Assembly: GCF_014529535.1 (NCBI RefSeq) | Contig: NW_023503423.1 | Location: forward strand, 3,148,473 to 3,212,472 | DNA: 64,000 nt | Direction: 5' to 3' | Origin: Bradysia coprophila | Taxonomy: Eukaryota; Arthropoda; Insecta; Diptera; Sciaridae | In this document: positions 44,442 to 55,806 of the stretch, piece by piece | Layout: the number at the start of each line of letters is the position of its first letter | Position numbering within the stretch: the stretch's first letter is position 1 | Notes under the pieces: model-generated | What the model was told of the DNA's origin: nothing | What the model saw: the letters and a program-made list of their open reading frames with translations, nothing else | The model's database searches: none | Program-made: the position numbers and the translations under genes

Positions 44442-44490
44442 GCCGAAAATCAAGGCTGTAAACTTAAAGTTTACAGTCTTGGCCGAAAAT
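44442..44490. mobile_element. 31-bp micro-element with 9-bp flanking direct repeat
   Basis: 44451-44481 starts CAAGGCTGTAAACTT and ends AAGTTTACAGTCTTG, that is, the outer 15 bp of both TIRs of the hAT-like MITE at 2772-3177. GCCGAAAAT is present on both sides (44442-44450, 44482-44490). Confidence 0.6.
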
Positions 44491-45366
44491 GTGCCCCGAT
44501 TGTGGCTCGGGTGATTTCTGAAAGTTTCATTTTTCTGTTCAGTTTGTTTTTCTTGATGATGATGGAACAAAAACGTTACCTCCATCAATTCGTTGTCTGA
44601 AATCGTCTAACCAATGTACTGAAAAAGCTGTAGAACTTAAGCACCGAAACACTAAGATTCAAAGTGAACTCAAAGGGACGAATTTTGATATTATGCACAT
44701 GAAAACGAAGTTTGATTTGATTTCATGTGCAAAATTTAAAAATTTGGCCCTACAATCCGAGTTGTTTGGTGTTCAACCTAGGAGCCAATTTTTCTAAGAA
44801 AAATTCAAAGGCTGCGGTGAAAATTCGGTGAAAATTAAATATTCTGTTAAATTAGAGGTGTTGGTGGACTAAAATTTCTCGCACGGGAAATTTCACCATG
44901 TCACCTGTCGAGTGTTACTTAATGATTGTTGAACGGTTTTTTGTTGATTTTTCTTTCGTTCCTGCTAAATTACACAACATTTAAAATTGAAGACAACTAA
45001 TTAATCATGTAACATTGAGCTAATCCGGCAACCACGTAATAAAAACATGTAACATTCATATGTGAACAACCCGACTGGAGTTTTTTTCTGCACCATCTAC
45101 AATTAACTTGGCAATTTGGCTCAATTAATTCTAATTGAAGTGCATTCATTATTAGTACGCGTATGTGGTGGTACATTTCCAATAGAGCGTAATTAAAAGT
45201 GGATTACGAATGAATTTTGTTTTTTGTCTCATTTGGAAAAAGGCCGGTTGGCAGCACCGAAGGGTGTTTAAATAAATTCACCTCAGTGCTGCCAGTCAGG
45301 TCTCTATTCTTGCTAAAGCAAATGATCAGACATGTCCCATTTTCAACTGGGTATACTGAAAGTGTA

Positions 45367-45744
45367 TCTAGACTAGGCCTGTTCATTTTAGAGAAATAGT
45401 CTCAAATTCATCTGGCATGGTGTCTATCTGGTCCGGAAGGCTAAAATATTGGACCCGCATTTTTTTTAGAATTTTAAAAAATAGTTTAGATCTGGGGAGC
45501 GAAGCATTTGTTCAAATGTACGAAAGCGTTGGTTAGAAGAGAGGAGAATGATGGTGTATATCTTTTTTACTCTTCTAACCAACGCATTCGTACATATGAA
45601 CAAATGCTTCGCTCCCCAGATCTAAACTATTTTTTAAAATTCTAAAAAAAATGCGGGTCCAATATTTTAGCCTTCCGGACCAGATAGACACCATGCCAGA
45701 TGAATTTGAGACTATTTCTCTAAAATGAACAGGCCTAATCTAGA
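45367..45744. repeat. 378-bp fold-back palindrome
   Basis: TIRs are TCTAGACTAGGCCTG and the inverted CAGGCCTAATCTAGA. The arms of about 170 bp are almost perfect (GCATGGTGTCTATCTGGTCC, GGGGAGCGAAGCATTTG), with a short loop near 45555. No TSD identified. Confidence 0.8.
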
Positions 45745-46230
45745 CGTAACGTTTGCACTGATTAGTGTGCACGTTCTGTTAACATCTCGTTTTCCCACGT
45801 AGGCAATCTACTATTATAGGCACTGTTAAATGAGTAATGAAGACCTATTAGGTTTGTAATGCATGGACGCATATTAACCAATCTGTGTGAATCTTGGCAG
45901 ACCGATTGAAACGAGTCAATTAAGTTAGAACTTTAGTTGATTATGTGATGTGGTTATGATCAGGTTATAATTTGCGTTTTATAAAAACCGTAAAGACAGT
46001 GCGAGAAACCAGGAAACAAAAAATCGTAGAATGGCTAAAGGAAAAGACACTTTGAAGGTGAAGTGAAGCTAAAATTTACTTCGTTTTTTAATGAAGCCGT
46101 TTATTTTATCAAAAACCATTTGCACAATTTTCCCTCTTCGTTACAAATTGACGCCATTCTTCTTCGCCGTTTACTTAGAATTATTATTTTTCCAACACGT
46201 ATCACTACTTCATACAAAATAGCTATTTTT

Positions 46231-46341
46231 CTAACTACTTAGTAAATGGGGTTGTTTGCGGACTAGATGTGTGATTGCCGATACGAGCGAAGCGAGTTCT
46301 GAATCGTGTGCCCAAAACAACCCCATTTACATACGTGTTAG
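46231..46341. repeat. ~110-bp imperfect palindrome with GCGAAGCGAG core
   Basis: Arms CTAACTACTTAGTAAATGGGG and CCCCATTTACATACGTGTTAG enclose ACGAGCGAAGCGAGT. Confidence 0.6.
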
Positions 46342-46448
46342 CAACAAGATTTTATCCACTGCTAGTAAAATATTCATAATTTTCATGCAAAACCACATCA
46401 ACCCGTAACTAACGCGGAATCCTATGATCTTAGTAGGATTCTGTCAAA

Positions 46449-46621
46449 TGTGTGCGCAAATACTTACAGTCTTTGACATTTCAAATGTCTCACTGTCAAA
46501 TTTTTCTGAGAATTTCATTGTGTCATTGCGAATTCACAATGACATTCTTTGAAAAAAATGACAGTGAGACATTTGAAATGTTAAAGCCTGGATATACGAG
46601 GGGTGTGCGCAAATACTTATA
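46449..46621. repeat. Palindrome flanked by a 17-bp direct repeat
   Basis: GTGTGCGCAAATACTTA occurs at about 46449-46466 and 46603-46620. Between them, TTGACATTTCAAATGTCTCA is inverted as TGAGACATTTGAAATG, with further inverted CATTGTGTCATTG/CAATGACATTC near the centre. Confidence 0.7.
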
Positions 46622-46794
46622 TGGGAAATTATATTCGACCAATATTTTTTGATCGACAACCATTGGAATTTTTCCTTTTACAAATATTTTAATTCTCGCT
46701 ACCGTTATTATCATCAAATTGGTACCAATTAGATGGAAATATTTGTAAATGTAATTATTTTTAACGCTCAAACCAAAACTAATAGAGGGATTCT

Positions 46795-48251
46795 TTTGAA
46801 TTTCGACTGACGGAAATCGGCGCTATTTTTTCCGGGACTTTTTTATATATGTCTAGTTAGGCCTTGGTGCCTAGGCCTCAAAACCAGTCTCAGACATTTT
46901 TGATCTTCCATACCTGGCTGGTTGTTAGTGGCCAAAAGTCGAAAAATGAGGTTTCGTAGTTCGGATTTCATTTCCGTAAGGTGGCGAGGACACGGGCGTG
47001 TATGGGTTCGTTGGAAAGCTGAGGTCAAGTACTCCTGGGGCAAATATTAACTTCATAAAATTTGATGATAATCGGCCGAAAATATGACTTCCGGAAAATT
47101 TCTCAGAATCGATGGAACCTCCGTGAACTTTGATGAGAGCTGTGACCTCACTTATGCAATTATTTGATTAAATTATTACTTATTATGAATGTGGAGGACC
47201 TCAGCTTTACACCGATATCCATATTTAGTAGTTTGGTACGTGACTACGTAACAGATGAAAACTGTGTGTTTCACTCCGCCAAACTAGTAAATATGCGTAT
47301 CGCTGTAAAGCTGAGGCCTTCCAATAATAAGTAATAATTTAATCAAATAATTGCATTAGTGAGGTCACAGCTCTCATCAAAGTTCACGGAGGTTCCATCG
47401 ATTCTGAGAAATTTTCCAGAAGTCATATTTTCGGCCGATTACACTAGGCAACACAGGTCATGTACACGGATGGTGGCATAGTGCGTTGGATTGGTCTTGG
47501 TGCCCTGAATATGGAACACACCTCCGTTCGTCCCAGTGACGTCTGTGTGTAGACGTAACCCACTCGAATATATGACAACGAAAGTGCACCGATCTGGTCG
47601 GCCGTTAGTGTGGTGAGGTATTCGGACCTCCTGAGTTCAATTAACAACTCCATTCGTCTCGATCACCTATCTGTGGTTCAGACCAGAAATTTTTTTGGCT
47701 GTGTGGGTAAAACATTTTCCGGTCTGAACCACATATAGGTGATCGAGACCAATGGAGTTGTTATTTGAACTCAGGAGGTCCGAATACCTTACCACACCAA
47801 ACACCGACCGGATCGGTGCACTTTCGTTGTCAAATATTCGAGTGGGTTACGTCTACACACAGACGTCACTGGGACGAACGGAGGTGTGTTCCATATTCAG
47901 GGCACCAAGACCAATCCAACGCACTATGCCACCATCCGTGTACATGACCTGTGTTGCCTAGTGTTATCAGCAAATTTTATGAAGTTAATATTTGCCCCAG
48001 GAGTACTTGACCTCAGCTTTCCAACGAACCCATACACGCCCGTGTCCTCGCCACCTTACGGAAATGAAATCCGAACTACGAAACCTCATTTTTCGACTTT
48101 TGTCCACTTACAACCAGCCAGGTATGGAAGATCAAAAATGTCTGAGACTGGTTTTGGGGCCTAGGCACCAAGGCCTAACTAGGCATATATAAAAAAAGTC
48201 CCGGAAAAAATAGCACCGATTTCGGTCAGTCGAAATTCAAAAGAATCCCTC
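46795..48251. mobile_element. Nested palindromes: outer fold-back with two inner fold-backs
   Basis: The outer arms are 46795-47070 and about 47966-48251 (GAGGGATTCTTTTGAATTTC; TTAGGCCTTGGTGCCTAGG; GGACACGGGCGTGTATGGG). Between them lie inner palindrome 1 (47071-47439; ATCGGCCGAAAATATGACTT ends) and inner palindrome 2 (47441-47964; ACTAGGCAACACAGGTCATG ends). The mirror frames that read ELRRSEYLTT on both strands are a by-product of the symmetry and are not taken as genes. Confidence 0.8.
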
Positions 48252-48558
48252 ATAACGTTCGATTATTACCATCCATACTTATAAACGTGGGGTGACGCAT
48301 ACTTCTGGATTAAATGGATTCGCTAGGAAACTTTCCATTGTCAGATTTCGTTAAAACCTTCGAGGGAGCGGGACGCCTTTCTCCGACATAACGACTAGTT
48401 CCGTCGCTTAGTTCTTTCCTATTAAATTACACGTGCTGATCTAGATTCTAGATAGATAGATAGAATAAGTGGGTGGAATATAACCTGCACCTAAGCCTCA
48501 GATGGGCCTGTTGTGCTTCCCCACAGTTACTTAAATTCTTTTGGTTTTATTTATGAAT

Positions 48559-50300
48559 TTAAGGATGTCTGCTGGAGCAATACTCCATATTGAGTTGTAA
48601 TTGATTGTATACGAGCCTAGATGTGTTGCTCTTGACTTGATATAACGCTGGACAATGGCAAAGGAAGTGTTCTGTAGTTTCAATATCGCCGCACATGTCG
48701 CAATACGGGTCAGTCGATATACCTATCGTGTGAAGATGTTTTTTCAAGGTGTTATGACCTGTTAGAACGCTTGTGAGCCTTTTAATATTGGATCTACTGA
48801 GCGACAAGAGATACTTTGTATTTTTGTCGTTTAATTTAATTGAGTTTCTGGCTTGTCGCGCGGTGTTCAATGAATTCCAGTGGTTTTTGAACTCTTGGGC
48901 TTTCCAGTCCGATATTATTCGTTGGAGGGTAGAAAATGATACTGTGGCTGCTGGTTCGGGGCCAGTAAAGCGAGTACTAGAAGCTAGTCTTGCTAGTTCG
49001 TCCGCTTTTTCATTACCGGCTATTTTTGAGTGACCTGGGACCCAGATAAGTGAAATTCGGATAGATTCCGACAATTTTTGAATTGTGTCGCGGCATTCAA
49101 GTACTATTGCTGACGAAAATTTATATTTCATTATGGCTTTAATTGCTCCTTGACTATCTGTGCATATGACGACAGGTGGGGAGTTTGAGACGCAATGTTT
49201 AAGAATGTATCTACAACATTCAAGTATTCCATATATTTCTGTTACGAAGACCGTAGTATGCTTGCCAAGTGGAATGAAAAGTTCTTTTCCCATAGTTGGG
49301 CAAAAAATTCCTGAGCCGGTCATGTTATTGCAACGTGAACCGTCCGTAAACCATGATACCTTATCACTTAAACTCAAGTCAGAATTTGACCAGTGTTCAC
49401 GCTCCGGGATATTGACACTGAATGATCTCTTGAATCTGTAAGTTGGCGTGATTAAGTCACAGGGCATGTTTAGTTCTGGAGATTGATTTATCATTGTTTT
49501 CCACAGTTTTGAGTGACCGAAATTTGATTCACAGTTATGAAGGGAGGATTGTTTGAGTCGTAGAAGAGACGCTCGGGCAACCGATTCTATGTGGATGTGT
49601 AATGGTTCAATGTTCAGTAGCGCTTCGAGCGCTGCGGTTGGAGTTGTCTTCATAGCAGAAGTGATACCTACGAGAGCTAGCCTTTGTAGTTTGCTCAGTT
49701 GAGTTTGTACAGTCTTAAGCTGACACCGTGGCCACCAAATAACGGCGGCATAGCAGAGCCTGGGTCTGACAATTTTGAAGTGTAGATCCAGTGAAGAACC
49801 TTAGGGCTGAGTCCCCAGTCGTTACCGAAAAGTCTACGACATTGCCACAGCGAAGCCGTGGCTCGTTGGATAACGTAATTCATGTGGACAATCCAGTAAA
49901 GCTTTGAATCTAGTAACACTCCCAAGTATTCCCACGTATTCTGACAATTCAATTTCTTCGTGAAAAAATTTTGGTTTTTTAAAACCGATGACTTTTTTCT
50001 TACGAGTAAAAAGTATCAGTTTAGTTTTGCTTGGATTCGCCGTTTGTTCATTACTTTGACACCAGGATTCAATCAGTCTAAGTGCTGATTGCATTGCGTC
50101 TGATATCGTTGATACACAGATTCATACTAGAAGTACTGAGAGGTCGTCAGCAAAACATTGAGAGTAATATCCTGAATCGTTTATGAGTGTGAAAAGGCTG
50201 TCTTTAACTAGACAGTAAAGCAGAGGAGGAAGAATTCCACCTTGGGGACACCCTTTACAAATACTTCAACTTTTGAAGAGTTAAGGTAACAAGATACGAC
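48559..50300 (-). pseudogene. Degenerate non-LTR retrotransposon (RT + RNase H)
   Basis: On the minus strand, from about 50300: GCPQGGILPPLLYCLVKDSL, then QCFADDLSVLLV (FADD catalytic box, followed by a stop), then NPSKTKLILFTRK, then a long frame (49653-48559). That frame has KTTPTAALEALLNIEPLHI and an RNase H domain: WFTDGSR, TEIYGILECC, CTDSQGAIKAI, LIWVPGHSKIAGNEKADELA. It ends with a CDMCG...HFLCHCP finger. Several frameshifts and stops separate the upstream blocks, so the copy is dead although its RNase H part is open. Related to but distinct from 921-2359. Confidence 0.85.
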
Positions 50301-50960
50301 GCGATCTTTGAGCATCTTCATGATCCATGCAATATTTTGAAACAGAAAAATCAAAGCCATCGTTGATGATTGCAACAACGTAATCCGTCAGGAAAATCAA
50401 AAATTTTTATTAATTTTTTTGATTCATTCGATTCGTTGACTTATTTTAAGACAAAAGTTGTTCAACGATATATGGAAAAAACGCATTTTTAGGTGGCTAA
50501 AAGTGAAATCAAAACTCACAACATTTTCTGTTTTAAAAAACGCCGAAACACTGTGTCAACAAAATGTATCGACTTTTTTTTAGTACGGCTATGGTATCGC
50601 TTTATATTCATGACATTTCAATTTGTATTTGTATACGTGTATTGGTGTTAGCAACTTACTGCCTGCTGACAGTCTGCTGACAGTTTCCTAGACAGCATTA
50701 ACAAAAATGTCGTTTCGTTTGGTTCGAGAGTGAGAAATAATTTAGAAATGAATTTATAAAAAAATTCGTTCGTTTTAAATTGTTTCTAATGATGCGAATA
50801 TTTTTTTATTTTGGTTGTAGAACCAAAATAAATTATAAAAAAAATTTCATTTTCCCGACGGATTGGGATTTTTCATTTATTTTTTGAACGTGGCAAATTA
50901 CATAGTTTTATAAGTTCAAAGTGTTATTTTTTGTGGTTAGGATTTTACAATTATGAGATC
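50301..50960. other. AT-rich spacer
   Basis: No gene or repeat recognised. Confidence 0.3.
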
Positions 50961-50961
50961 G

Positions 50962-51993
50962 GTTTTTAGCCACGTACGAAGTACTGGGGGCTTATAAGAT
51001 TAATATGCCGTTTGTAACACGTCGAATTGGAAGCAGACAGTAAGGGCAAAGCATTTAGTTATGTTCATAGATGACGAATCCGCAATAAAAAAAAGTCCGT
51101 CCGTCCGTCCGTCCGTCTGTGACCCCTCTAGCTTGAGCAAATCACAACATTTTTTCAAAATTCTTTTTTTCCCCGATTGGTATCGACAAAAGTAAGGTCA
51201 AGTTCGAAAATGGGCATGGTGGGGTCGGCCCTTCCAGAGCTAGGGCCCTATAGGTGTTTTTCAGTCTTTCGACTATATCTACCGAAATACGCACGCAATA
51301 GCTGCTTATGATATATCAAATGAAAGGTATTGACGAGTAGAACAAAGTTGCTGAACATTGTTTTTGGGTAAGATGCAACGTGGGCTTGTTGGGAGGGCTC
51401 AAAGGTCGTTCCTCGGTCCTAAGTGTTTTTTGCACATAAATCGAGTAAATCTGATCCGATTTTGCTAGATTTAGTTTTTTATGGAAGGTAATTGAATACC
51501 GAAAAGAACGTAGCGAAAAAAGTTTCAAATTTGGGCCCTTGGACTAAGACCGCTACTCGGCCCTAAGTGTTTTTTGCACATAAATCGAGTAAATCTCATC
51601 CGATTTTGCTAGTTTTTGTTTCATTTGAGAGATAATTGAATGCCAAATAGAATGATGGCAAAAAAAGTTTCTTTGGGCCCTTGGACTAAGGCAATGGAAA
51701 GTTGGCAAAAAAGTTTGGGTTTCTAAAATAATGTCGTAAATTGTTGGTTTTATTTGAGAGGTACTTCGTACGGGCTTTCGTAATTGCGCTATGCGCAATT
51801 TAAAAAATGAACACTTTCAGTAAATTTGACCATGCTGAACTTGACTTGCATTTTGATAACAGACGCATTAGAGGGTTGTAGACGTATTAGGGTTCCGGGC
51901 GTATTACGGCTACGGACGTATTATGGTTACGGACGAAATAGGATTACGGGTCGTACGGGGCTAAGTCGCAGCAAACGCTCCGACTGTTCTGAT
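50962..51993 (+). repeat. Dispersed repeat C, copy 1
   Basis: Starts TTTTTAGCCACGTACGAAGT and ends GCTCCGACTGTTCTGATG. Homologous in the same orientation to 55807-56965. Contains (GTCC)n at 51088-51118 and two copies of a ~144-bp unit (CGGTCCTAAGTGTTTTTTGC at 51413, CGGCCCTAAGTGTTTTTTGC at 51557). Confidence 0.8.
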
Positions 51994-52064
51994 GCCTTGT
52001 TTACAATTGAATTTTGCAATTTTATCATTGTTTTAGTATAAATACATAATAATGAGCCCTCAAC

Positions 52065-53617
52065 TCACTTATAACTTTTTTTTGTGTGATAATCCTTGAA
52101 GCATTTACCTGGATGACATCCAGGTTTACGGGTGCAAGTTTCACAAAAATATGAGGTTTCTTTTCGGCCACCTGGAATATTTCGGTTGCTACATACGGCA
52201 CAATCTTTCGTACCTTTCTTTGGCTTTTTCGCAATGAAGTGAGGCTTACCATTGAGTCGTTCTTCGTCATCGGTTGTCGATGGGCGGCCTCTTTTGCGTG
52301 AACGATTTCGGCAACCTTCAACAAGCTGTTCAATCAATTTTCGCCTGTATTGTAAATGATCCATTGGTTGTAACATTTTCTCCGTTCTGTCAATCGTCCA
52401 AAGGTGAAAGCTATTGACAATTGCGACTTCAACTAACCAAAAGAACAACTTTCGCCACCACTTCACAGTTTTTCGTGTAAACGCATAGCTACCACAATAA
52501 TGATCGGCTCTGTCCACGGCACCCATGTTTTTAGTGTAATCAATGATCACCTTTGGTTTTTGGTAAGTTTCAGAAACTCCTTTTTTCAAAGTCCGTTTGA
52601 CCAATTCGGTGTCTGGATTATGGCATGTGCTAACCATTGACACTATTCTTTTGTCAAAGAAAGACAATGCCATAATTTTTGAACACTTTTGGTACGCCTT
52701 GACCTCATACTTTTTGAGTTTGAGCTTTTTAAAATTTGGTGGCAGGTTCTTTCGGTTGGTTTTCACTGTACCAGTTAAATGAAGTTTTAGTTTGTGTAGC
52801 TCCAGCGCTAAGTCGGGACTAGTGTAAAATCTGTCCGTGTATAACTGGTAGCCTGTACCTTTCGCATTCGACAACAACATATCGATAAGGTGTAAAACTA
52901 TTCGGGACGTGAATGGCTGATCTGATCTAATTAAACAATCACAATTTTTTGGTTCGGCACGAAATATTCTTGACACTTGTTCATGATTTGATTCGACACG
53001 TAACGAGTTTTCGAACCTGGAGCCTTCGTTGAAGTTGTAGTGCCCGTAGGTAGGTGCAACATCCAAAAAATTTGTAGAAATCTTTTTCTTGCAAATACAT
53101 CGGTGAAAAACGGCATCTTGGAAAGCCAATCTTCAGAAAAATAGTCAACTATTTCCGGTTTCGGGTTGATAGCCATATTCAAAATTACTCCTATGAACGC
53201 CTTCATTTCCGGTACCGTAACATCAACCCAATCATGCCAAATCGAGAAGCGTTGCAGAGGTCGTTTACGATTTATTTTTTCAAGTGAATATGCGTTTGTT
53301 GCAACAACAATCTCGCTAATCAGTTCGTCTGTGAAGAACAATTGAAAATATCCAAATGGATCCAATGGCCTCTGTTCGGGTGGTATTTGAAAACCGGATC
53401 GTGGGACGGTAAATTCAAATTTTTTGAATTCAGTGTCATCTACCCTATATGACTTCCAAATACGAGTCGAGAGCGGAGCGTCATCGTCTGAATCTTCATC
53501 CCAAATCCGTTTCCCTAGGGGGATATCATCTTTCGAATCCCAATCAGAGTCTGCTTCTTCATCGACATTGCAATCCTCGTCGCTAAATTCGTTGTCTTCG
53601 TCACTGCTATCATCCAT
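52065..53617 (-). pseudogene. piggyBac-like (PGBD) transposase with internal deletion
   Basis: The first Met is likely 53617 (MDDSSDEDNEF). Part 1 has an acidic N-terminus, then GYFQLFFTDELISEIVVATN, MKAFIGVILNM and the GSKTRYVSNQIMNKCQEYFV region, and stops after NQKIVIV near 52930. Part 2 continues in another frame with SRIVLHLIDMLL, YQLYTDRFYTS (second catalytic Asp), GTVKTNRKNLP, NMGAVDRADHYCGSY (third Asp), WWRKLFFWL and a Cys/His finger (CAVCS...CETCTRKPGCHPGKCFKDYH). About 60-90 residues at the junction, including the first catalytic Asp of the DDD triad, are missing, so this copy cannot encode an active enzyme. Confidence 0.9.
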
Positions 53618-53717
53618 TGGAATTGATTTTTTTTTCAACAAATCAAAAATGTCAAAGCAACAACCATGACCATTACAACATACGCCTTCTAATTTAAATT
53701 TAATTTTTCAATAGAAA

Positions 53718-53772
53718 ATTTCAGAAAGTGTTGCTGTCGAACTCGGTTCGACTGAGGACGGCACAGGGTTAA
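53718..53772 (-). mobile_element. piggyBac-like terminus and TTAA site
   Basis: Read on the minus strand, TTAA (53772-53769) is followed by CCCTGTGCCGTCCTCAGTCG, then by the perfect 15-bp palindrome TCGAACCGAGTTCGA (53752-53738). A CCC start next to TTAA plus a subterminal palindrome fits a piggyBac end. It belongs to the transposase relic. No opposite end was found near 52000, where repeat C adjoins. Confidence 0.6.
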
Positions 53773-55430
53773 AGTTCGAGGAAGGATTTTTCAAGAAGAC
53801 GGAAGAAAAGTTAGAAACGGCTTTCCATCAGATGATTGGAATTATGAAATTCGTCAACTCGTTTGCATACTTTATGGGGGTGGAATTCATTGATGATTGG
53901 AAACTCAATGCTAGAACCGTACTCGGTGCCTGTTTCAATTTTACAATGATTATTGATGAAACCTACACCATATACCATATGTACCCGTCGGTGGATTGCC
54001 TGATCTTGATAGGCTTTATTTGCTTCACCGCAACGGTATGTGGTAAAATATTTTTCGATTTTTATTTTACTCAGACAGCATTCATGCACACAGGTTTCGA
54101 CAAAGTTAACAATTCTGAGCCGTCACCACAAGAAATATATGTCGGCAGTGGGTTACATGTTCCAGGTTCTCAATAGCAATTCAACAGGACCACGACAGCA
54201 AATCTTCGTCGATGTTATAACGAAGCTAAAGTATCACTTTAAAATTAATATCGGCCTCATAGTGGGCGGTATTAGTTTCTATGTAGCTTTCCCGTGCTAC
54301 AATTACATTTTCAACGGAATCTTGACAGTAATTTCGCCGCTTTGGCTACCCATTATCAATTCAAACAACTTACGGGGATATTTAGTGAACACTTGCTATA
54401 ACGTTTTCTTTGCGAGCTTTGGCTGTTCAATTTGTGTCGCTATCAGTTGCTTATTACTTGTATTTGTTGATATATACGATGGCCTGGTGTCGTTAGTAGA
54501 GCTCGATTTTGCATCGTTTGATGATTTGTGCGAGAAAATGGAGCGTGGTAAGATGTACGATTTTCGGTTCAAAAATTTATTGATGGAATTGACAGACTTA
54601 GCGAGGTATATATGAAGTAAAACAAACAGCGCGTGATGGGAACCGGTACGTTGAATTTAAATCACGTATGCTAATGACCGGTTCCCTATCACATTAAAGC
54701 ACATTACATATCATGTAAACGACTACAAGATAAGTGCGATTACGGCACCTCGCTTTCGGCTCGGACACCGTAAAAATTCGCACTTGTGTGATACATCGTT
54801 TACATGGTCTCTGCTGTAATCTACTACTTCGTTTTATTTTTTAGATTAAACTCGTACATGAAAGATTTGTTTGAAATAATTGCGACTGTACAACTTACTA
54901 TGTCCTCTATTGTGGTTGTGAGTGGCATATGGGCATTTATTGCGGTAAATTTAACACGTGAAAGTATCACTAATATTGCAAGCAGCTTTTCTAACAATCG
55001 ATTCACCTTTGGTTTTAGTTTAATTTTGTTGGTGGTCTTGGACCATCTCTGTCATTTTATTCTGAAATGTTGATGTACTGTTATATGGGACAGTTACTGG
55101 ACAACACGGTAAATTGTTCGATTGATTTCATTCACCAAACTCAAATTGACTGACTGTTTCTTTAACAGAATAATAGAATCGAGAGGGTAATTTGTGAAGC
55201 GAAATGGTACACTTACGAAGTGAAGTATCAAAAGGACATCTTCACGCTTCTCTATATAGCCCAAAACTTGCAGTCTATTCGTATTGCAAACATGTATCCG
55301 CTAAACTTTGGCACCGGCTTAAATGTATGAATTTTACCTAAATTAGAGTCATAATCGATCATCTGTTAATTTCCAGATAACCCAAAACGTTTATTCTTTG
55401 ATAATGTTCGTGCTGGAAATGTTTACCTAA
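53772..55430 (+). CDS. Odorant receptor (insect 7tm_6 family), 5' end cut by a transposon
   Basis: This is a ligand-binding OR that would pair with Orco in olfactory neuron membranes. Exons: up to 54104, 54166-54605, 54845-54944, 55019-55108, 55169-55324, 55377-55430 (TAA). From Met 53832 they give 370 aa. In-frame codons reach back 20 more residues (KFEEGFFKKTEEKLETAFHQ) to the TTAA, so the natural start is probably lost. Hydrophobic segments follow OR order. The C-terminal signature is present: LLYIAQNLQSIRIANMYPLN, then ITQNVYSLIMFVLEMF. The intron 54945-55018 resolves an apparent frameshift near 55030. The third intron (54606-54844) holds two hairpin inserts. Met 53832 might still give a short but nearly complete receptor. 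Confidence 0.85.
54629..54807. repeat. Two hairpin inserts in an odorant-receptor intron
   Basis: Hairpin 1 at 54629-54691 (GTGATGGGAACCGG ... CCGGTTCCCTATCAC). Hairpin 2 at 54713-54807 (CATGTAAACGA ... TCGTTTACATG), with a CTCGCTTTCGGCTCGG core. They explain why this intron (239 nt) is three times longer than its neighbours. Confidence 0.7.
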
Positions 55431-55806
55431 CTTATTACCCGTAATTTCACGACGATCCTGCTATTATGATATTGAGAGAACATGCGAAACTGTGCTTTTT
55501 AGCGTCTCTCAGCTTATATATTGCTATGCTTGTTTGCTTATTTAGTTCTTGTGCCAACCCACTGTTTTTGCAGTACACAGTTGTGGCTAAATTATTACTT
55601 TTAAGTTACAAATTACAATGTCTACAATTTTGCATAAAAGTTTTGCTTAATAAAGATCTGATCATGAGTAAAATATCATTTATTATAACTACATATATCA
55701 GCAGATTTTGAAATTTTTTGAAATGACGCGAGTACAGGGGAAAAAGTGTGTTAGTATATTGACGAAAGCTGCACAACGATTCCGAAATGAAGAAAATCGA
55801 CTAACG

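Noticed and set aside
47444..47961. Two near-identical 69-codon frames on opposite strands
   Set aside because: Mirror images caused by inner palindrome 2, not two genes.
54036..54074. Possible 39-nt intron (GTATGT...TTTACTCAG) in the odorant receptor
   Set aside because: In frame and only 39 nt. Shorter than any other intron here; kept as coding.
55019..55080. Apparent frameshift/pseudogene lesion in the odorant receptor
   Set aside because: Resolved by a 74-nt GT-AG intron (54945-55018) that puts GLGPSLSFYSEMLMYCYMG in frame.
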